From Agromyces cavernae (GTDB taxonomy: Bacteria; Actinomycetota; Actinomycetes; Actinomycetales; Microbacteriaceae), in the NCBI RefSeq assembly GCF_021044935.1, contig NZ_JAJNMP010000003.1, forward strand, positions 744,001 through 808,000: a DNA stretch of 64,000 bases, given 5' to 3'. This document shows positions 1 to 7,037 of this stretch, piece after piece; the first letter of the stretch is position 1, and each line of letters opens with the position of its first letter. Position numbers and translations under genes: made by a program. Under the pieces are notes generated by a model that searched no databases, was not told the origin of the DNA, and saw only the letters and a list, made by a program, of their open reading frames with translations.

Positions 1-722
1 ACTCCACCCGGACCCCCGCACCTGCACCTTCACCTGCACCCAAGCCCGCACCACCCGGGCTCTCCGACAAGCCCAAGCCCGATCACCCCTCCCAAGCGAC
101 CGATCCCCAACACACGTCCGCACCTGCGCCACCCGACCCCAAGAACGGCATGCCCCCCGGCTCCGCCGATAAGCCCGACCACCCCGCCAACGCACCGGCC
201 ACGGATCACCCTGCGAGTGACAAGCCGGCCGCTCCTGCGTCCGCGCACGACCCCGGCGACTCGGTGACGGGCGCACTGACCGAAACGGCAAGCGCACCCC
301 CCGCCACGGCAGCGACGGCAGCGACGGCAGCCACGAGGATCGCCGCCGACGCCTCGCCGCTCGGCTGGGGGGCGAGCGGGCCGCCGAGCGGCACGCCGTT
401 CTTCATTGACGACACGTCGGCTCCAGTGGCGGGCGGGTCGGACGGCGCGCCCGCTCCCGGATACGGAACGGGCACGATCGCGCCCGCAGACGGCACGCCG
501 CTCGTCGGCGGCGCTCCTGCATCGCCGGGCGCCGGCGGCGGAGCGGGTTCCGGCGGAGCCGGCTCCAGTGGATCCGCGTTCGGCGCGTCCGCGGCATCCG
601 GAACGTCCGACGCGACGTTCGCCGCACTCGGACTCGGCGCGCTCGCACCACGGGTACTGCACTCGGCTGACGACGAACTGCCGTCGTCGCCGGTGTACGA
701 CACCGACACCACCCCTGACTGA
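1..722 (+). CDS. Pro/Ala/Gly-rich hypothetical protein, C-terminal part (5' end outside window)
   Basis: The frame is open from the first bases of the window and ends with TGA at 720-722, so only the C-terminal 239 or so residues are seen. The visible part is low complexity: Pro, Ala, Lys and Asp rich at first, then Ala/Gly/Ser rich. It ends with a short more hydrophobic and acidic tail (around ATFAALGLGALAP). No catalytic motif is visible. Such linkers occur in secreted or wall-anchored actinobacterial proteins, but no LPXTG signal or closing membrane helix is present, so the function is unknown. An internal ATG at 150 is in the same frame, but nothing supports initiation there. A hairpin at 735-756 just after the stop may end the transcript. 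Confidence 0.6.
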   Translation, partial: STRTPAPAPSPAPKPAPPGLSDKPKPDHPSQATDPQHTSAPAPPDPKNGMPPGSADKPDHPANAPATDHPASDKPAAPASAHDPGDSVTGALTETASAPPATAATAATAATRIAADASPLGWGASGPPSGTPFFIDDTSAPVAGGSDGAPAPGYGTGTIAPADGTPLVGGAPASPGAGGGAGSGGAGSSGSAFGASAASGTSDATFAALGLGALAPRVLHSADDELPSSPVYDTDTTPD

Positions 723-734
723 TCGGGGTCCGCT

Positions 735-756
735 CCACCTGCGCGATTACAGGTGG
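735..756 (+). terminator. Possible terminator hairpin after the first gene
   Basis: CCACCTG and CAGGTGG form a perfect 7-bp stem around an 8-nt loop, 12 nt after the stop codon at 722. No T-tract follows (GAACGG), so it would be a weak or non-canonical terminator. Confidence 0.4.
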
Positions 757-1082
757 GAACGGTCATCGCCCCCTGCCCGGGAGCGAATACCCCAGTTCCA
801 GTCAGGAGGACCGGACCATGCCTCGATCGGCAATGAGGACGCGATACGCCCCCTCGTCGCCGTGCGCCGCTGCGAGGCGCACATCGACGTGCGCCGGCCG
901 GGCCGATCTCGCATCCATGACCCGTGCCGTACCGGCCGGGTCGGGATTCCTCGGCACGCGGAGGTTCCCGATGCGACGTTGACCGGGTGGGTCCGGCACC
1001 TCGCCCCCAGTGTCGGGCCTCACCCCCCACGGTCGTGCAGCGTACCCGACGCGCACGGCCGGCCGCGCTGTTCTGCGCGGCC

Positions 1083-1122
1083 GGCGCAGGGCGGTGGCGG
1101 AACCCACCCGCCGCCCTGCGCC
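1083..1122. repeat. Strong hairpin (15-bp arms)
   Basis: GGCGCAGGGCGGTGG (1083-1097) is complementary to 1108-1122 with one mismatch, around a loop containing GGAACCCA. No gene borders it closely. The loop sequence resembles that of the next hairpin at 1204-1237. Confidence 0.55.
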
Positions 1123-1203
1123 ACTTCATGACCCTGCTCCGGCGTCGCGAGGAGCGCGCCGCGAGGCCGCGATTCCGCGTCGAGGCGCAGGAGGGTTGCA
1201 TAA

Positions 1204-1237
1204 CGGCGGGGTGGGAACCCTACCTCCCACCCCACCG
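1204..1237. repeat. Second strong hairpin with a similar loop
   Basis: CGGCGGGGTGGG (1204-1215) pairs with 1226-1237 with one mismatch; the loop AACCCTACCT resembles the AACCCA-containing loop of the 1083-1122 hairpin. A small GGCCTC/GAGGCC hairpin follows at 1239-1254. Confidence 0.55.
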
Positions 1238-1514
1238 CGGCCTCACAAGAGGCCTCATCTCACCGAGCGACCCGAACTGAGCTCGGCAAGCACCACCCGA
1301 GCGGTCGGCTGGGCCGCCCGATCGCACGACCCAGCAAGGCAGGATAGGTCGTTCGGGTCGGGTTCGACTCGGGTTTGGTCGAATCGTATCCGCACGGCCG
1401 ACCCGTGCGCACCGCCCCGATCAGGGGACAAAATCGAGGAATCTTCGTACGGTGTAGCTGATTCTCGCGGCGCAGCTGCGCGCACGTCGAGGCACCGACG
1501 AGCCCCGGGATCCG

Positions 1515-1868
1515 TCAGGCAGCGGGCCAGTCGACGGATGCCTCGTACTCGGGGTGCCGACGCAGGTAGGCGGCGATGAACGGGCATTCGGGAACGATGC
1601 GCTCACCGCGGGCGACCGCGTCGTCGAGAACGAATTTCGCGAGCCGGCTACCCAGCCCCATGCCCTCGAACTCGGGGCGAACGATCGTGTGCGTGAACAC
1701 GATCGTTCCGGGCTCGAGGCGGAACTGCGACACACCCGCACGCCGGCCGCCGACGGTCAGGTCGTAACGCTGGCGTTCGTCGCTCCGGACGATGTCGACT
1801 TCGGCGGCGCCATCGTGCTCGGTCGCCCCCGGGTCGCCGGCGTGCTGCGGGTCGAAGGCGCTGGCCAT
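1515..1868 (-). CDS. GNAT-family N-acetyltransferase, small (Acetyltransf_CG type)
   Basis: A 117-residue protein of the short GNAT type that is essentially one acetyl-CoA binding fold. The core reads SQFRLEPGTIVFTHTIVRP, then the acetyl-CoA loop GMGLGSRLAKFVLDDA (about residues 66-82), then RIVPECPFIAAYLRRHPEY near the end, the usual C-terminus of this family. The substrate is unknown. The ATG at 1866-1868 is chosen because an AGGAGG site lies a few bases upstream; the frame stays open further up to 2018 but reads as non-coding. Its first 220 bases overlap the 3' end of the upstream membrane-protein frame on the same strand, which is unusually long. Confidence 0.85.
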   Translation of the reverse strand: MASAFDPQHAGDPGATEHDGAAEVDIVRSDERQRYDLTVGGRRAGVSQFRLEPGTIVFTHTIVRPEFEGMGLGSRLAKFVLDDAVARGERIVPECPFIAAYLRRHPEYEASVDWPAA

Positions 1869-3258
1869 CGTTCCTCCTGGTCGGTGATCGCGAGCCGGTG
1901 CAGCTCGCCCCTCTTCGAACCACAACGCTGCGGGTCGCAGAAGATTCCCCGGCGGGATGGGCCGCCCGCGAAGGGTGGGCACGAGCGAGACGGATGCCCC
2001 GGCGCCGCGCCGGGGCATCCGCCTCGCCCTGTTCCTGCCGGTGCGCTGACGTGACCGCGACGAAGACGATCAGCCATGCGAAGACGAGCGTGAACGCGAT
2101 GATCTCGAAGACGGTGAGGTTGAAGACGTGCAATCCGTCGTAGGCGACCATCGCGCTCACCTCGAGGAGCAGCGTGGTGGCCGAGAACCAGACGAAGGGT
2201 CGCGGCATGCGCACCGCATACCACGGAGCGCCGATGCAGAGCAGCGCGAAGGCGGCGGCCGCGCCGAGCGCGAACGCGTTGTGCAGGTCGGGCGCCTGCG
2301 AGATCGGCACCCAGCCGACGCCCATGAGCCCGAACCCGACAAGCCCGATGAGCGTACGGATCACCGCCCGCGCACCGCGGCGGATGCCGTAGCCGCCGAA
2401 CGCGATTCCCCGGGTGAGCATGGCCGACATGCCGGCGATCCCTCCGCCCGACACCGCGACCGCCACGTTGAAGCACATCGCGGCGAAATCGCCCGAGGTG
2501 CCCAGGGTGCTGAAGTTGTGCACCCACCACTCGCCCGTCGGTGTGATGCTCATGCTCGCGAGACTGCCGGCCGCGAGCAGCATGGCGACGAGGTTGAAGG
2601 TGCGATACGCCTCGTTCTCGATGGCCTGACGGTGCAAGCGCCCAGTGCTGACCCCGATCGCCACCGCGAGCGCGGCGCCCACGCTGATGTGACCGCCGGG
2701 CACGGGTTCGAACGCGTCGGAGGTGAAGTGCACGGCGAGCATCGCGAGCGCCGCCCAGGTGAGACCGTTGGCAGCCGAACGACTCGTCGGCCCGGGTGCC
2801 GGGAGGCCCAGCTGCGCGAGCTGCGACAGACCGCTGCGCGATGCCGATGTGATGATGAGCGCGGCACCGATGGCCGCGCCGCCGGCGAGAGCGGGAGCGA
2901 TCCACAGGTAGTCGATGCCGTGGCCGCCGCTCGAACTCGCCAGCCGCGGGGCGAACGCACGGTAGAGGACCACCGCCACGGCGCCTGCGATGAGGAGTGC
3001 GTACGTGCGGCGCACGAGCGAACCGAGGCGATCGAGTCGCTGATCGCTCGCGCCGCCCGTATGCGCGCTCGCGCTCGTGCTCGTGCTCTGGCTCGTGCTC
3101 GTGCTCCTGCTCGTGCTCCTGCTCGTGCTCCTGCTCGTGCTCGTGCTCGTGCTCGCACGGCGGCTGCCACGCGGGAGTGCCGCCGTGCCCGCGGGCACGA
3201 CGGTGAGCCGAACGTGCACTGCACGGCCGGCGAAGCCGGGAACGGTCGCGCGCTGCAT
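1648..3258 (-). CDS. Polytopic membrane protein, DUF998-like, with Ser/Thr/Arg repeat near the N-terminus
   Basis: About 536 residues with roughly nine hydrophobic helices in the middle (coded about 3000 down to 2040). The segment ITPTGEWWVHNFSTLGTSG and the following FN are typical of DUF998-type integral membrane proteins of unknown function. The N-terminal region carries a low-complexity S-T-S-R run coded by a GAGCAC/GAGCAG hexamer array (3068-3156). The last 130 or so residues after VTSAHRQ are Arg/Ala-rich, have no membrane character and overlap the GNAT gene in another frame, so the original stop may have been lost by a frameshift near 2000. ATG 3258 has a GGGGG upstream; GTG at 3303 is also possible, and GTG starts beyond the repeat cannot be excluded. 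Confidence 0.6.
   Translation of the reverse strand: MQRATVPGFAGRAVHVRLTVVPAGTAALPRGSRRASTSTSTSRSTSRSTSRSTSTSQSTSTSASAHTGGASDQRLDRLGSLVRRTYALLIAGAVAVVLYRAFAPRLASSSGGHGIDYLWIAPALAGGAAIGAALIITSASRSGLSQLAQLGLPAPGPTSRSAANGLTWAALAMLAVHFTSDAFEPVPGGHISVGAALAVAIGVSTGRLHRQAIENEAYRTFNLVAMLLAAGSLASMSITPTGEWWVHNFSTLGTSGDFAAMCFNVAVAVSGGGIAGMSAMLTRGIAFGGYGIRRGARAVIRTLIGLVGFGLMGVGWVPISQAPDLHNAFALGAAAAFALLCIGAPWYAVRMPRPFVWFSATTLLLEVSAMVAYDGLHVFNLTVFEIIAFTLVFAWLIVFVAVTSAHRQEQGEADAPARRRGIRLARAHPSRAAHPAGESSATRSVVVRRGASCTGSRSPTRRNDGQRLRPAARRRPGGDRARWRRRSRHRPERRTPALRPDRRRPACGCVAVPPRARNDRVHAHDRSPRVRGHGAG
3068..3156. repeat. Hexanucleotide tandem array (GTGCTC/CTGCTC)
   Basis: More than twelve units of GTGCTC or CTGCTC follow one another. 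On the minus strand they code alternating Ser/Thr with Arg in the membrane protein. Hexamer length keeps the frame whatever the copy number. Confidence 0.85.
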
Positions 3259-3572
3259 CAGTTGCCCCCGGTGCTGCGTAGCTGAGATCGCCACGGCGCG
3301 CACCCCTCACAATCCGGACTCCCCGATGAAGAGAGTCAGATCGAAACCGAGCCTAATCGGCTCTTCTGTCTCGTGTCATCCATCCATCGGATGAGGCCGA
3401 GTGATCCTCAGACGATTCCCAGCACCCCGTGAGCAGACGATGTGGCGGCCATTCGAGCATTCGCGCGGGGCGGGTGCCCCGGAACGACGAAGGCGTTCGC
3501 GCAGCTCGGTCGCCCCGGAACGACGAAAGCGGCCCGCTTTCGCGGACCGCTCTCATACTGTCTCAACCAGAG
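3259..3572. other. Gap between membrane protein and tRNA-Arg
   Basis: No gene is seen. It contains a 16-bp direct repeat (GCCCCGGAACGACGAA) at 3476-3491 and 3512-3527, and the hairpin at 3524-3542. Confidence 0.5.
3524..3542 (-). terminator. Hairpin downstream of tRNA-Arg
   Basis: CGAAAGCG and CGCTTTCG form a perfect 8-bp stem with a 3-nt loop, about 30 bases past the tRNA 3' end. There is no T-tract, but the position fits a tRNA terminator or processing site. Confidence 0.5.
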
Positions 3573-3645
3573 TGCGCCCGGAGGGATTCGAACCCCCAAC
3601 CTTCTGATCCGTAGTCAGATGCTCTATCCGTTGAGCTACGGGCGC
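3573..3645 (-). tRNA. tRNA-Arg(ACG)
   Basis: A full cloverleaf reads on the minus strand: acceptor GCGCCCG pairs with CGGGCGC, the D arm contains AGCTCAACGGATAGAGC, the anticodon loop CTACGGA carries ACG between TCTGA and TCAGA, and the T arm has GGTTCGAATCC. CCA is not encoded. It is 73 nt long, discriminator A. The A34 wobble base implies deamination to inosine to read CGU/CGC/CGA, which is standard for tRNA-Arg ACG. Confidence 0.97.
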
Positions 3646-3986
3646 ATGGGATGTCGCCCAGCGCTTCGTTCGCGATCAGGCAACCACGCAACTCTAACCT
3701 ACCGGCTCCGATCATGCCAATCGAGCCGTCGCTCTCTCAAGGTTGTGGGTACGGACGATGTCGTGGCTGCGTCGAGCCGTTGGCTGCGTCGCACGAGGCT
3801 CGCCGCCGCGCGCCTCCGTCGAGTGTTTCCGTTTCGGCTGGCGGTGTCCGATCCGGCGGAAACCGTCGGTCGAAACGGAAACAGTCGGCGACGACACTCG
3901 TCCTCGACAGGGCGTTGGGTCCGCGAGTTGCGCCGGCGGTGGCCAGGAGCATCCGGATGCCTCGGCACACACCCGATCGTGGTGGA
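3646..3986. other. Gap holding repeat R3 copy A
   Basis: The frame of the following gene stays open through here, but the translation is shadow-like and the gene has a better start at 3987. The main content is the R3 palindromic element at 3818-3900. Confidence 0.5.
3818..3900. repeat. Dispersed palindromic repeat R3, copy A
   Basis: The left arm GTCGAGTGTTTCCGTTTCG (3818-3836) faces CGAAACGGAAACA (3871-3883). The right arm is interrupted by about 13 bases before its CTCG end at 3897-3900. It lies upstream of the AbiEi/nuclease-like gene. Copies B (4948-5019) and C (42957-43030) share the arms but not the centre. Confidence 0.8.
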
Positions 3987-4937
3987 ATGGACAAGTCCGA
4001 TGCCGGGTGGCTGCCGCTCATCACCGCCCGCCAACTCGCGCTCGCAGGCCGGGACTCACGCCCGCTGCACCATGACCACGTGCGCGTGCGTCGTGGTGTC
4101 TTCGTCGAGACGGCGGGTTGGCAGCACGCAGAACGTGAGCAGCGACACCTGCTGAGGATGCGTGCGGTGGCCGAGACCCGTCGCAGCACCCCGGTCTTCT
4201 CGCATGTCTCTGCGGGCATCCTCTGGGGGGTGCCGATCGTCGGTCGCCACCTCGATCATGTGCATCTCGCCGGCGCAGGTGGGTCGGTCGCTCGGTCGAA
4301 GAACGGTGTCGTCTGGCATCACGAGTCCCTCGAGCCGGACGAGCTCGATGAGCGTCTGGGATTCGTGGTCACGAGCTTTCGGCGAACGGTGCTCGACCTC
4401 GCACGCTCGCTGCCCTTCGCGTCGGCGGTCGCAGTGGTGGATCATGCGCTGCGATCGAGCCTGCGTCATCCGGACCACCCGGAGTTCGGCGGAGCGACCC
4501 GTGCGGGACTGCTCGACGCATTGGCAGCAGTCGGCTCTCGCCGGGGGGTGCGGCCTGCCCGAGCGGCCATCCAGTTCGCCGACCCGAGGTCCGCTTCGCC
4601 CGGCGAATCGATCAGCCGCGCGAACATCCACCTCCTGGGCCTTCCGGCGCCTGAATTGCAGGTGAGCTTCCCGCGCTCCGACGGCGGGCGCGACATCGTC
4701 GACTTCGATTGGCCGGAGTTCGACACGTTCGGAGAGTTCGACGGGCTCGGCAAGTACGTGAAGCCCGAGTTCCTGAAGGGGCGCACGACCCAGGAGGCGG
4801 TCATGCTCGAGAAGGCGAGGGAGAACAGGATCCGCAAGCACCGGTCGTTCGGGGCGCGGTGGGATTGGCCGATCGCGATGAGGCCCTCGCTGCTCCGCGC
4901 CGAACTCCTTCAGGCCGGCTTGCGGCCGGCTCGATGA
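3987..4937 (+). CDS. AbiEi-like/endonuclease-fold hypothetical protein
   Basis: 316 residues from an ATG with GGTGG just upstream. The N-terminal part (about 1-60, ITARQLALAGRDSRPLHHDH...VRRGVFVE) resembles the winged-helix start of AbiEi-type antitoxin-domain proteins common in actinobacteria. The C-terminal part (about 215-300) has IVDFDWPEF then GEFDGLGKY, and later a basic segment with ENRIRKH. The spaced D...EFDG...KY arrangement recalls DUF559/Vsr-like PD-(D/E)XK nuclease folds, although that is inference from motif spacing. No toxin gene adjoins it. R3 palindromes sit 87 bp before and 10 bp after the gene. Function unknown; confidence is high that it is a gene, low on activity. Confidence 0.75.
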   Translation: MDKSDAGWLPLITARQLALAGRDSRPLHHDHVRVRRGVFVETAGWQHAEREQRHLLRMRAVAETRRSTPVFSHVSAGILWGVPIVGRHLDHVHLAGAGGSVARSKNGVVWHHESLEPDELDERLGFVVTSFRRTVLDLARSLPFASAVAVVDHALRSSLRHPDHPEFGGATRAGLLDALAAVGSRRGVRPARAAIQFADPRSASPGESISRANIHLLGLPAPELQVSFPRSDGGRDIVDFDWPEFDTFGEFDGLGKYVKPEFLKGRTTQEAVMLEKARENRIRKHRSFGARWDWPIAMRPSLLRAELLQAGLRPAR

Positions 4938-4947
4938 GTTCGCCGAC

Positions 4948-5019
4948 GTCGAGTGTTTCCGTTTCTGCCGAATGTCGCCCCGAGAACGGGAACATCGGGA
5001 GGAAACGGAAACACTCGAC
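4948..5019. repeat. Dispersed palindromic repeat R3, copy B
   Basis: An 18-bp perfect inverted repeat: GTCGAGTGTTTCCGTTTC (4948-4965) and its complement at 5002-5019, with an internal imperfect palindrome in the 36-nt centre. It starts 10 bp after the stop codon of the nuclease-like gene and could also act as its terminator. Confidence 0.9.
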
Positions 5020-5149
5020 GGATGACTGCGGCGAGGGGCGCGCGGCGAGCGCGGAGCGTGAGGGCGCGGGAGCGCGGGAGCGCGAGGGCGCGGGGAACGC
5101 GGGGAGGGCGGGGAGCGCGAGGAGGGCGGGAGCCCTCCGACGAGATGCT

Positions 5150-5548
5150 TCAGCTGCCCGCGTGATCGGGCCGCAACGCATCGAGCGCCGCGAGCTGCCT
5201 GCGGTTCGCCACCTGACGGTACGAGGTCTCGATGAGTTCGGCGAGCAACTGCCAGTCGGTGTCGGGTGCGTCGAGGTCAGCCCCGATCCACCGGGCACGA
5301 TCGTAGTAGGGCACCCCGTAGAACCGGCCGTCCTCGACGAGCGCGCGGTGCTCGTCGGGGTCGGTCTTCACGACGATCGAGAACGGCCGCTCCATCGTGG
5401 CGGCGACGTGCACGAAGATCGGCTTGCGAGCACGGAAGGTCGGCCTCCCCCACGCCTTCACCTCGACGGCCTCGGGAAGCGCGAGGCAGATCGCTCGCAC
5501 CCGTTCGATGAGCGGGTGGCGCGGATCGACGACTTCGGGATGCTCCAC
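5150..5548 (-). CDS. MmcQ/YjbR family DNA-binding-like protein
   Basis: 132 residues with the YjbR fold pattern along its length: ICLALPEAVEVKAWGRPTFR near the N-terminus (about 20-42), then IFVHVA, FSIVVKTDPDEHRALVED, and GRFYGVPYYDRARWIG followed by a final helix with LAELIETSYRQVA. These small CyaY-like proteins are widespread; a DNA-binding role is proposed but the function is not settled. The start is GTG (5546-5548) with AAGGTGA just upstream. The 3' neighbour is a G/A-rich low-complexity tract (about 5037-5130) with no coding signal. Confidence 0.85.
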   Translation of the reverse strand: MEHPEVVDPRHPLIERVRAICLALPEAVEVKAWGRPTFRARKPIFVHVAATMERPFSIVVKTDPDEHRALVEDGRFYGVPYYDRARWIGADLDAPDTDWQLLAELIETSYRQVANRRQLAALDALRPDHAGS

Positions 5549-5668
5549 GCGGTCACCTTAGCCGGGGCTCGCGACATCCGTCACGGGTGTCGACGCCGGA
5601 ATCGACGACGCCACCGCCCAACGCAAACACCGCACCGTAGATCCATGCCTGACCATTAGAGTTCGAGC

Positions 5669-5992
5669 ATGGGCAAGTTCATCTACAACTCGTCTCAGCG
5701 TGAGATCGAGATCGACGATCGTACCCTCGCCCACCTGCGCGTGGCCATCCTGAACAAGCTGCGACGCGCCGAGAGCTTCGCGATGACGTGGGAGCACGGC
5801 GTGGAAAAGGGCAGCGGCCGCACGACGTTCTGGCTGCACGAAGCGATCCCGTTGCAGTTCGTGTTCAGCGGCAATCGCCCGCCGACGCTCAACCGGCTGT
5901 GGATCGAACAGCTGCTGCTCACCGCCAACAGCACCGCAGGCCTGCACTACGTACCCGAGCCCGAGGAGTCGGAGGCGTTCGAGGGCGACTAG
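5669..5992 (+). CDS. DUF7882 family protein (paralogue 1)
   Basis: 107 residues, all of it one small domain found mainly in Microbacteriaceae and relatives and often mislabelled as an ATP-dependent ligase. It begins MGKFIYN, followed by IEIDDRTLAHLRVAI, KLRRAESFAMTW and FWLHEAIPLQFVF, and ends with LLLTANSTAGLHYVPEPEE. A second copy of the family lies 300 bp away on the other strand (6287-6697) with the same LRR(A/G)ESF, WLH..IPL.FVF and ANST.G motifs. The function is unknown. The start is ATG without a strong ribosome site. Confidence 0.8.
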   Translation: MGKFIYNSSQREIEIDDRTLAHLRVAILNKLRRAESFAMTWEHGVEKGSGRTTFWLHEAIPLQFVFSGNRPPTLNRLWIEQLLLTANSTAGLHYVPEPEESEAFEGD

Positions 5993-6050
5993 GGCGATGG
6001 GCGGCGAGCGACCGGACGCGGATCGCCCAGCCCTCGGCCGACCCGGCCGA

Positions 6051-6257
6051 TCAGTCGACCGCTTCCATCTGTGTCCGGATGAAGTCTCGCTCTGCCGTGG
6101 ACAGGGACGTGTCGACCGGCGCACCGACGAGCGTCTCGATCTCGGCGGCCGTCGCCGCGTCGATCTCACCGTCGAGGTCGTTGAGCAGTCGGTGCTTCGC
6201 CGCGATCGAGAGGTGGGGCCACCAACGCTCGATTTCGTGTCCTCGCGTCGTGTTCAT
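6051..6257 (-). CDS. Small hypothetical protein (68 aa)
   Basis: A short acidic protein (about residues 1-68: HEIERWWPHLSIAAKHRLLND, then LDGEIDAATAAEIETLVG, then TAERDFIRTQMEAVD) predicted to be mostly helical and soluble. The ATG at 6255-6257 has GGGAGG six bases upstream, a strong signal that decides the start inside a longer frame. It is directly downstream of the second DUF7882 gene on the same strand (29-bp gap), so the two are probably co-transcribed. I do not recognise the family. Confidence 0.65.
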   Translation of the reverse strand: MNTTRGHEIERWWPHLSIAAKHRLLNDLDGEIDAATAAEIETLVGAPVDTSLSTAERDFIRTQMEAVD

Positions 6258-6286
6258 CGTTGCCTCCCCAGAACGTCGCCCCGTGG

Positions 6287-6697
6287 TCAGGCGGGCTGCG
6301 TCTGCCCGCCTGGTTGGACCTGAACGTCGGGTTCGACCTCCTGCACGTCGACCCCCACCTGTACCGGCTGCTCGGCGATCGTCGGTATCGGAGCGGTGTC
6401 GAGGTGCTCGGGGACGAGCTGGATGCCGCCCGTGCTGTTCGCCGAGCGCATCAGGTCTTCGATCCACTTGCGGCTGAGCTCGGGGGCCTCGGGCTCGTCG
6501 AAGACGAAGCGAAGCGGGATGGACGGATGCAGCCAGAGGGTGCTGCGCCCACGCGGCTGATCGTCGGTGTGCTGCCATGACAGCGTGAAGCTCTCACCCC
6601 GGCGGAGTTTGGTCGTGATCGCGACCTTGACGTGCGCGAGCGCCCGATCTTCGATGCCGATCGGCGTGCCGGAGTCACCGTAGTACAGCGTTCCCAC
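6287..6697 (-). CDS. DUF7882 family protein (paralogue 2)
   Basis: 136 residues; the first hundred align with the 5669-5992 protein (GTLYYG, IEDRALAHVKVAI, KLRRGESFTLSW, LWLHPSIPLRFVF, RSANSTGGIQLVPE), at something like 45 percent identity by eye. It adds a 35-residue acidic tail rich in V, Q, E and P. The start is taken as GTG at 6695-6697, aligned with the start of the paralogue; the frame is open upstream to 6808 but the extra residues are Cys/Arg-rich and shadow-like. The two paralogues face each other around the small gene at 6051-6257. Function unknown. Confidence 0.75.
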   Translation of the reverse strand: MGTLYYGDSGTPIGIEDRALAHVKVAITTKLRRGESFTLSWQHTDDQPRGRSTLWLHPSIPLRFVFDEPEAPELSRKWIEDLMRSANSTGGIQLVPEHLDTAPIPTIAEQPVQVGVDVQEVEPDVQVQPGGQTQPA

Positions 6698-7037
6698 GTC
6701 ACCAGCATATGCCGTGGGAGCGCTGCACGAACAGGCCTTCGCACAACGATCGGATGCGACATCCGCTCTTCTCGGGCGGCGCCCACGAAGGAACGCGGGC
6801 GACCGCATGGGCGCCGGCCGCGTTCAGGTTCGAACGGGACCGGTGCGTCAGACTGTCCGGTTGCCGCTCAGGTAGCGGACGAGGAACACGATGGCCGCGA
6901 TGACGAGCAGGACGATTCCGCGTCGACCGACGACCCCGAGGCAGTCGGCAGCGGACGTCCCGAGTCGGCGAGCGTGTCAATCCCCTGTCGGCCTTCCGGG
7001 CACCGGCGTAACGTCGCGCGTGATCCGAGGAGGCACC
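6698..7037. other. Gap; remnant of a small hydrophobic frame
   Basis: No complete gene. On the minus strand 6848-6976 is an open frame whose middle reads GIVLLVIAAIVFLVRYLSG, a convincing single membrane helix, but no ATG, GTG or TTG precedes the helix after the in-frame stop at 6977-6979. It may be a decayed small membrane-protein gene. Confidence 0.35.

Larger units (their letters stand above)
723..1514. other. Gene-free stretch with several hairpins
   Basis: No convincing coding frame is present; the open frames here are Arg/Pro-rich, lack recognisable motifs and overlap each other on both strands. The stretch holds four inverted repeats (735-756, 1083-1122, 1204-1237, 1239-1254), listed separately. 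The remainder shows no clear promoter or RNA family that I recognise. Confidence 0.5.

Noticed and set aside
206..1201. 331-residue minus-strand open frame opposite the first gene
   Set aside because: It is Arg/Ala/Pro-rich, has no motif, and mirrors the GC-rich third-position pattern of the plus-strand gene; it also runs across the hairpins of the gene-free stretch.
1255..1587. 110-residue minus-strand frame
   Set aside because: No motif, Arg-rich, and overlaps the end of the GNAT gene out of frame.
3068..3156. Hexamer array considered as CRISPR or other spaced array
   Set aside because: Units are contiguous without spacers; it is a simple tandem repeat. No CRISPR array was seen anywhere in the window.
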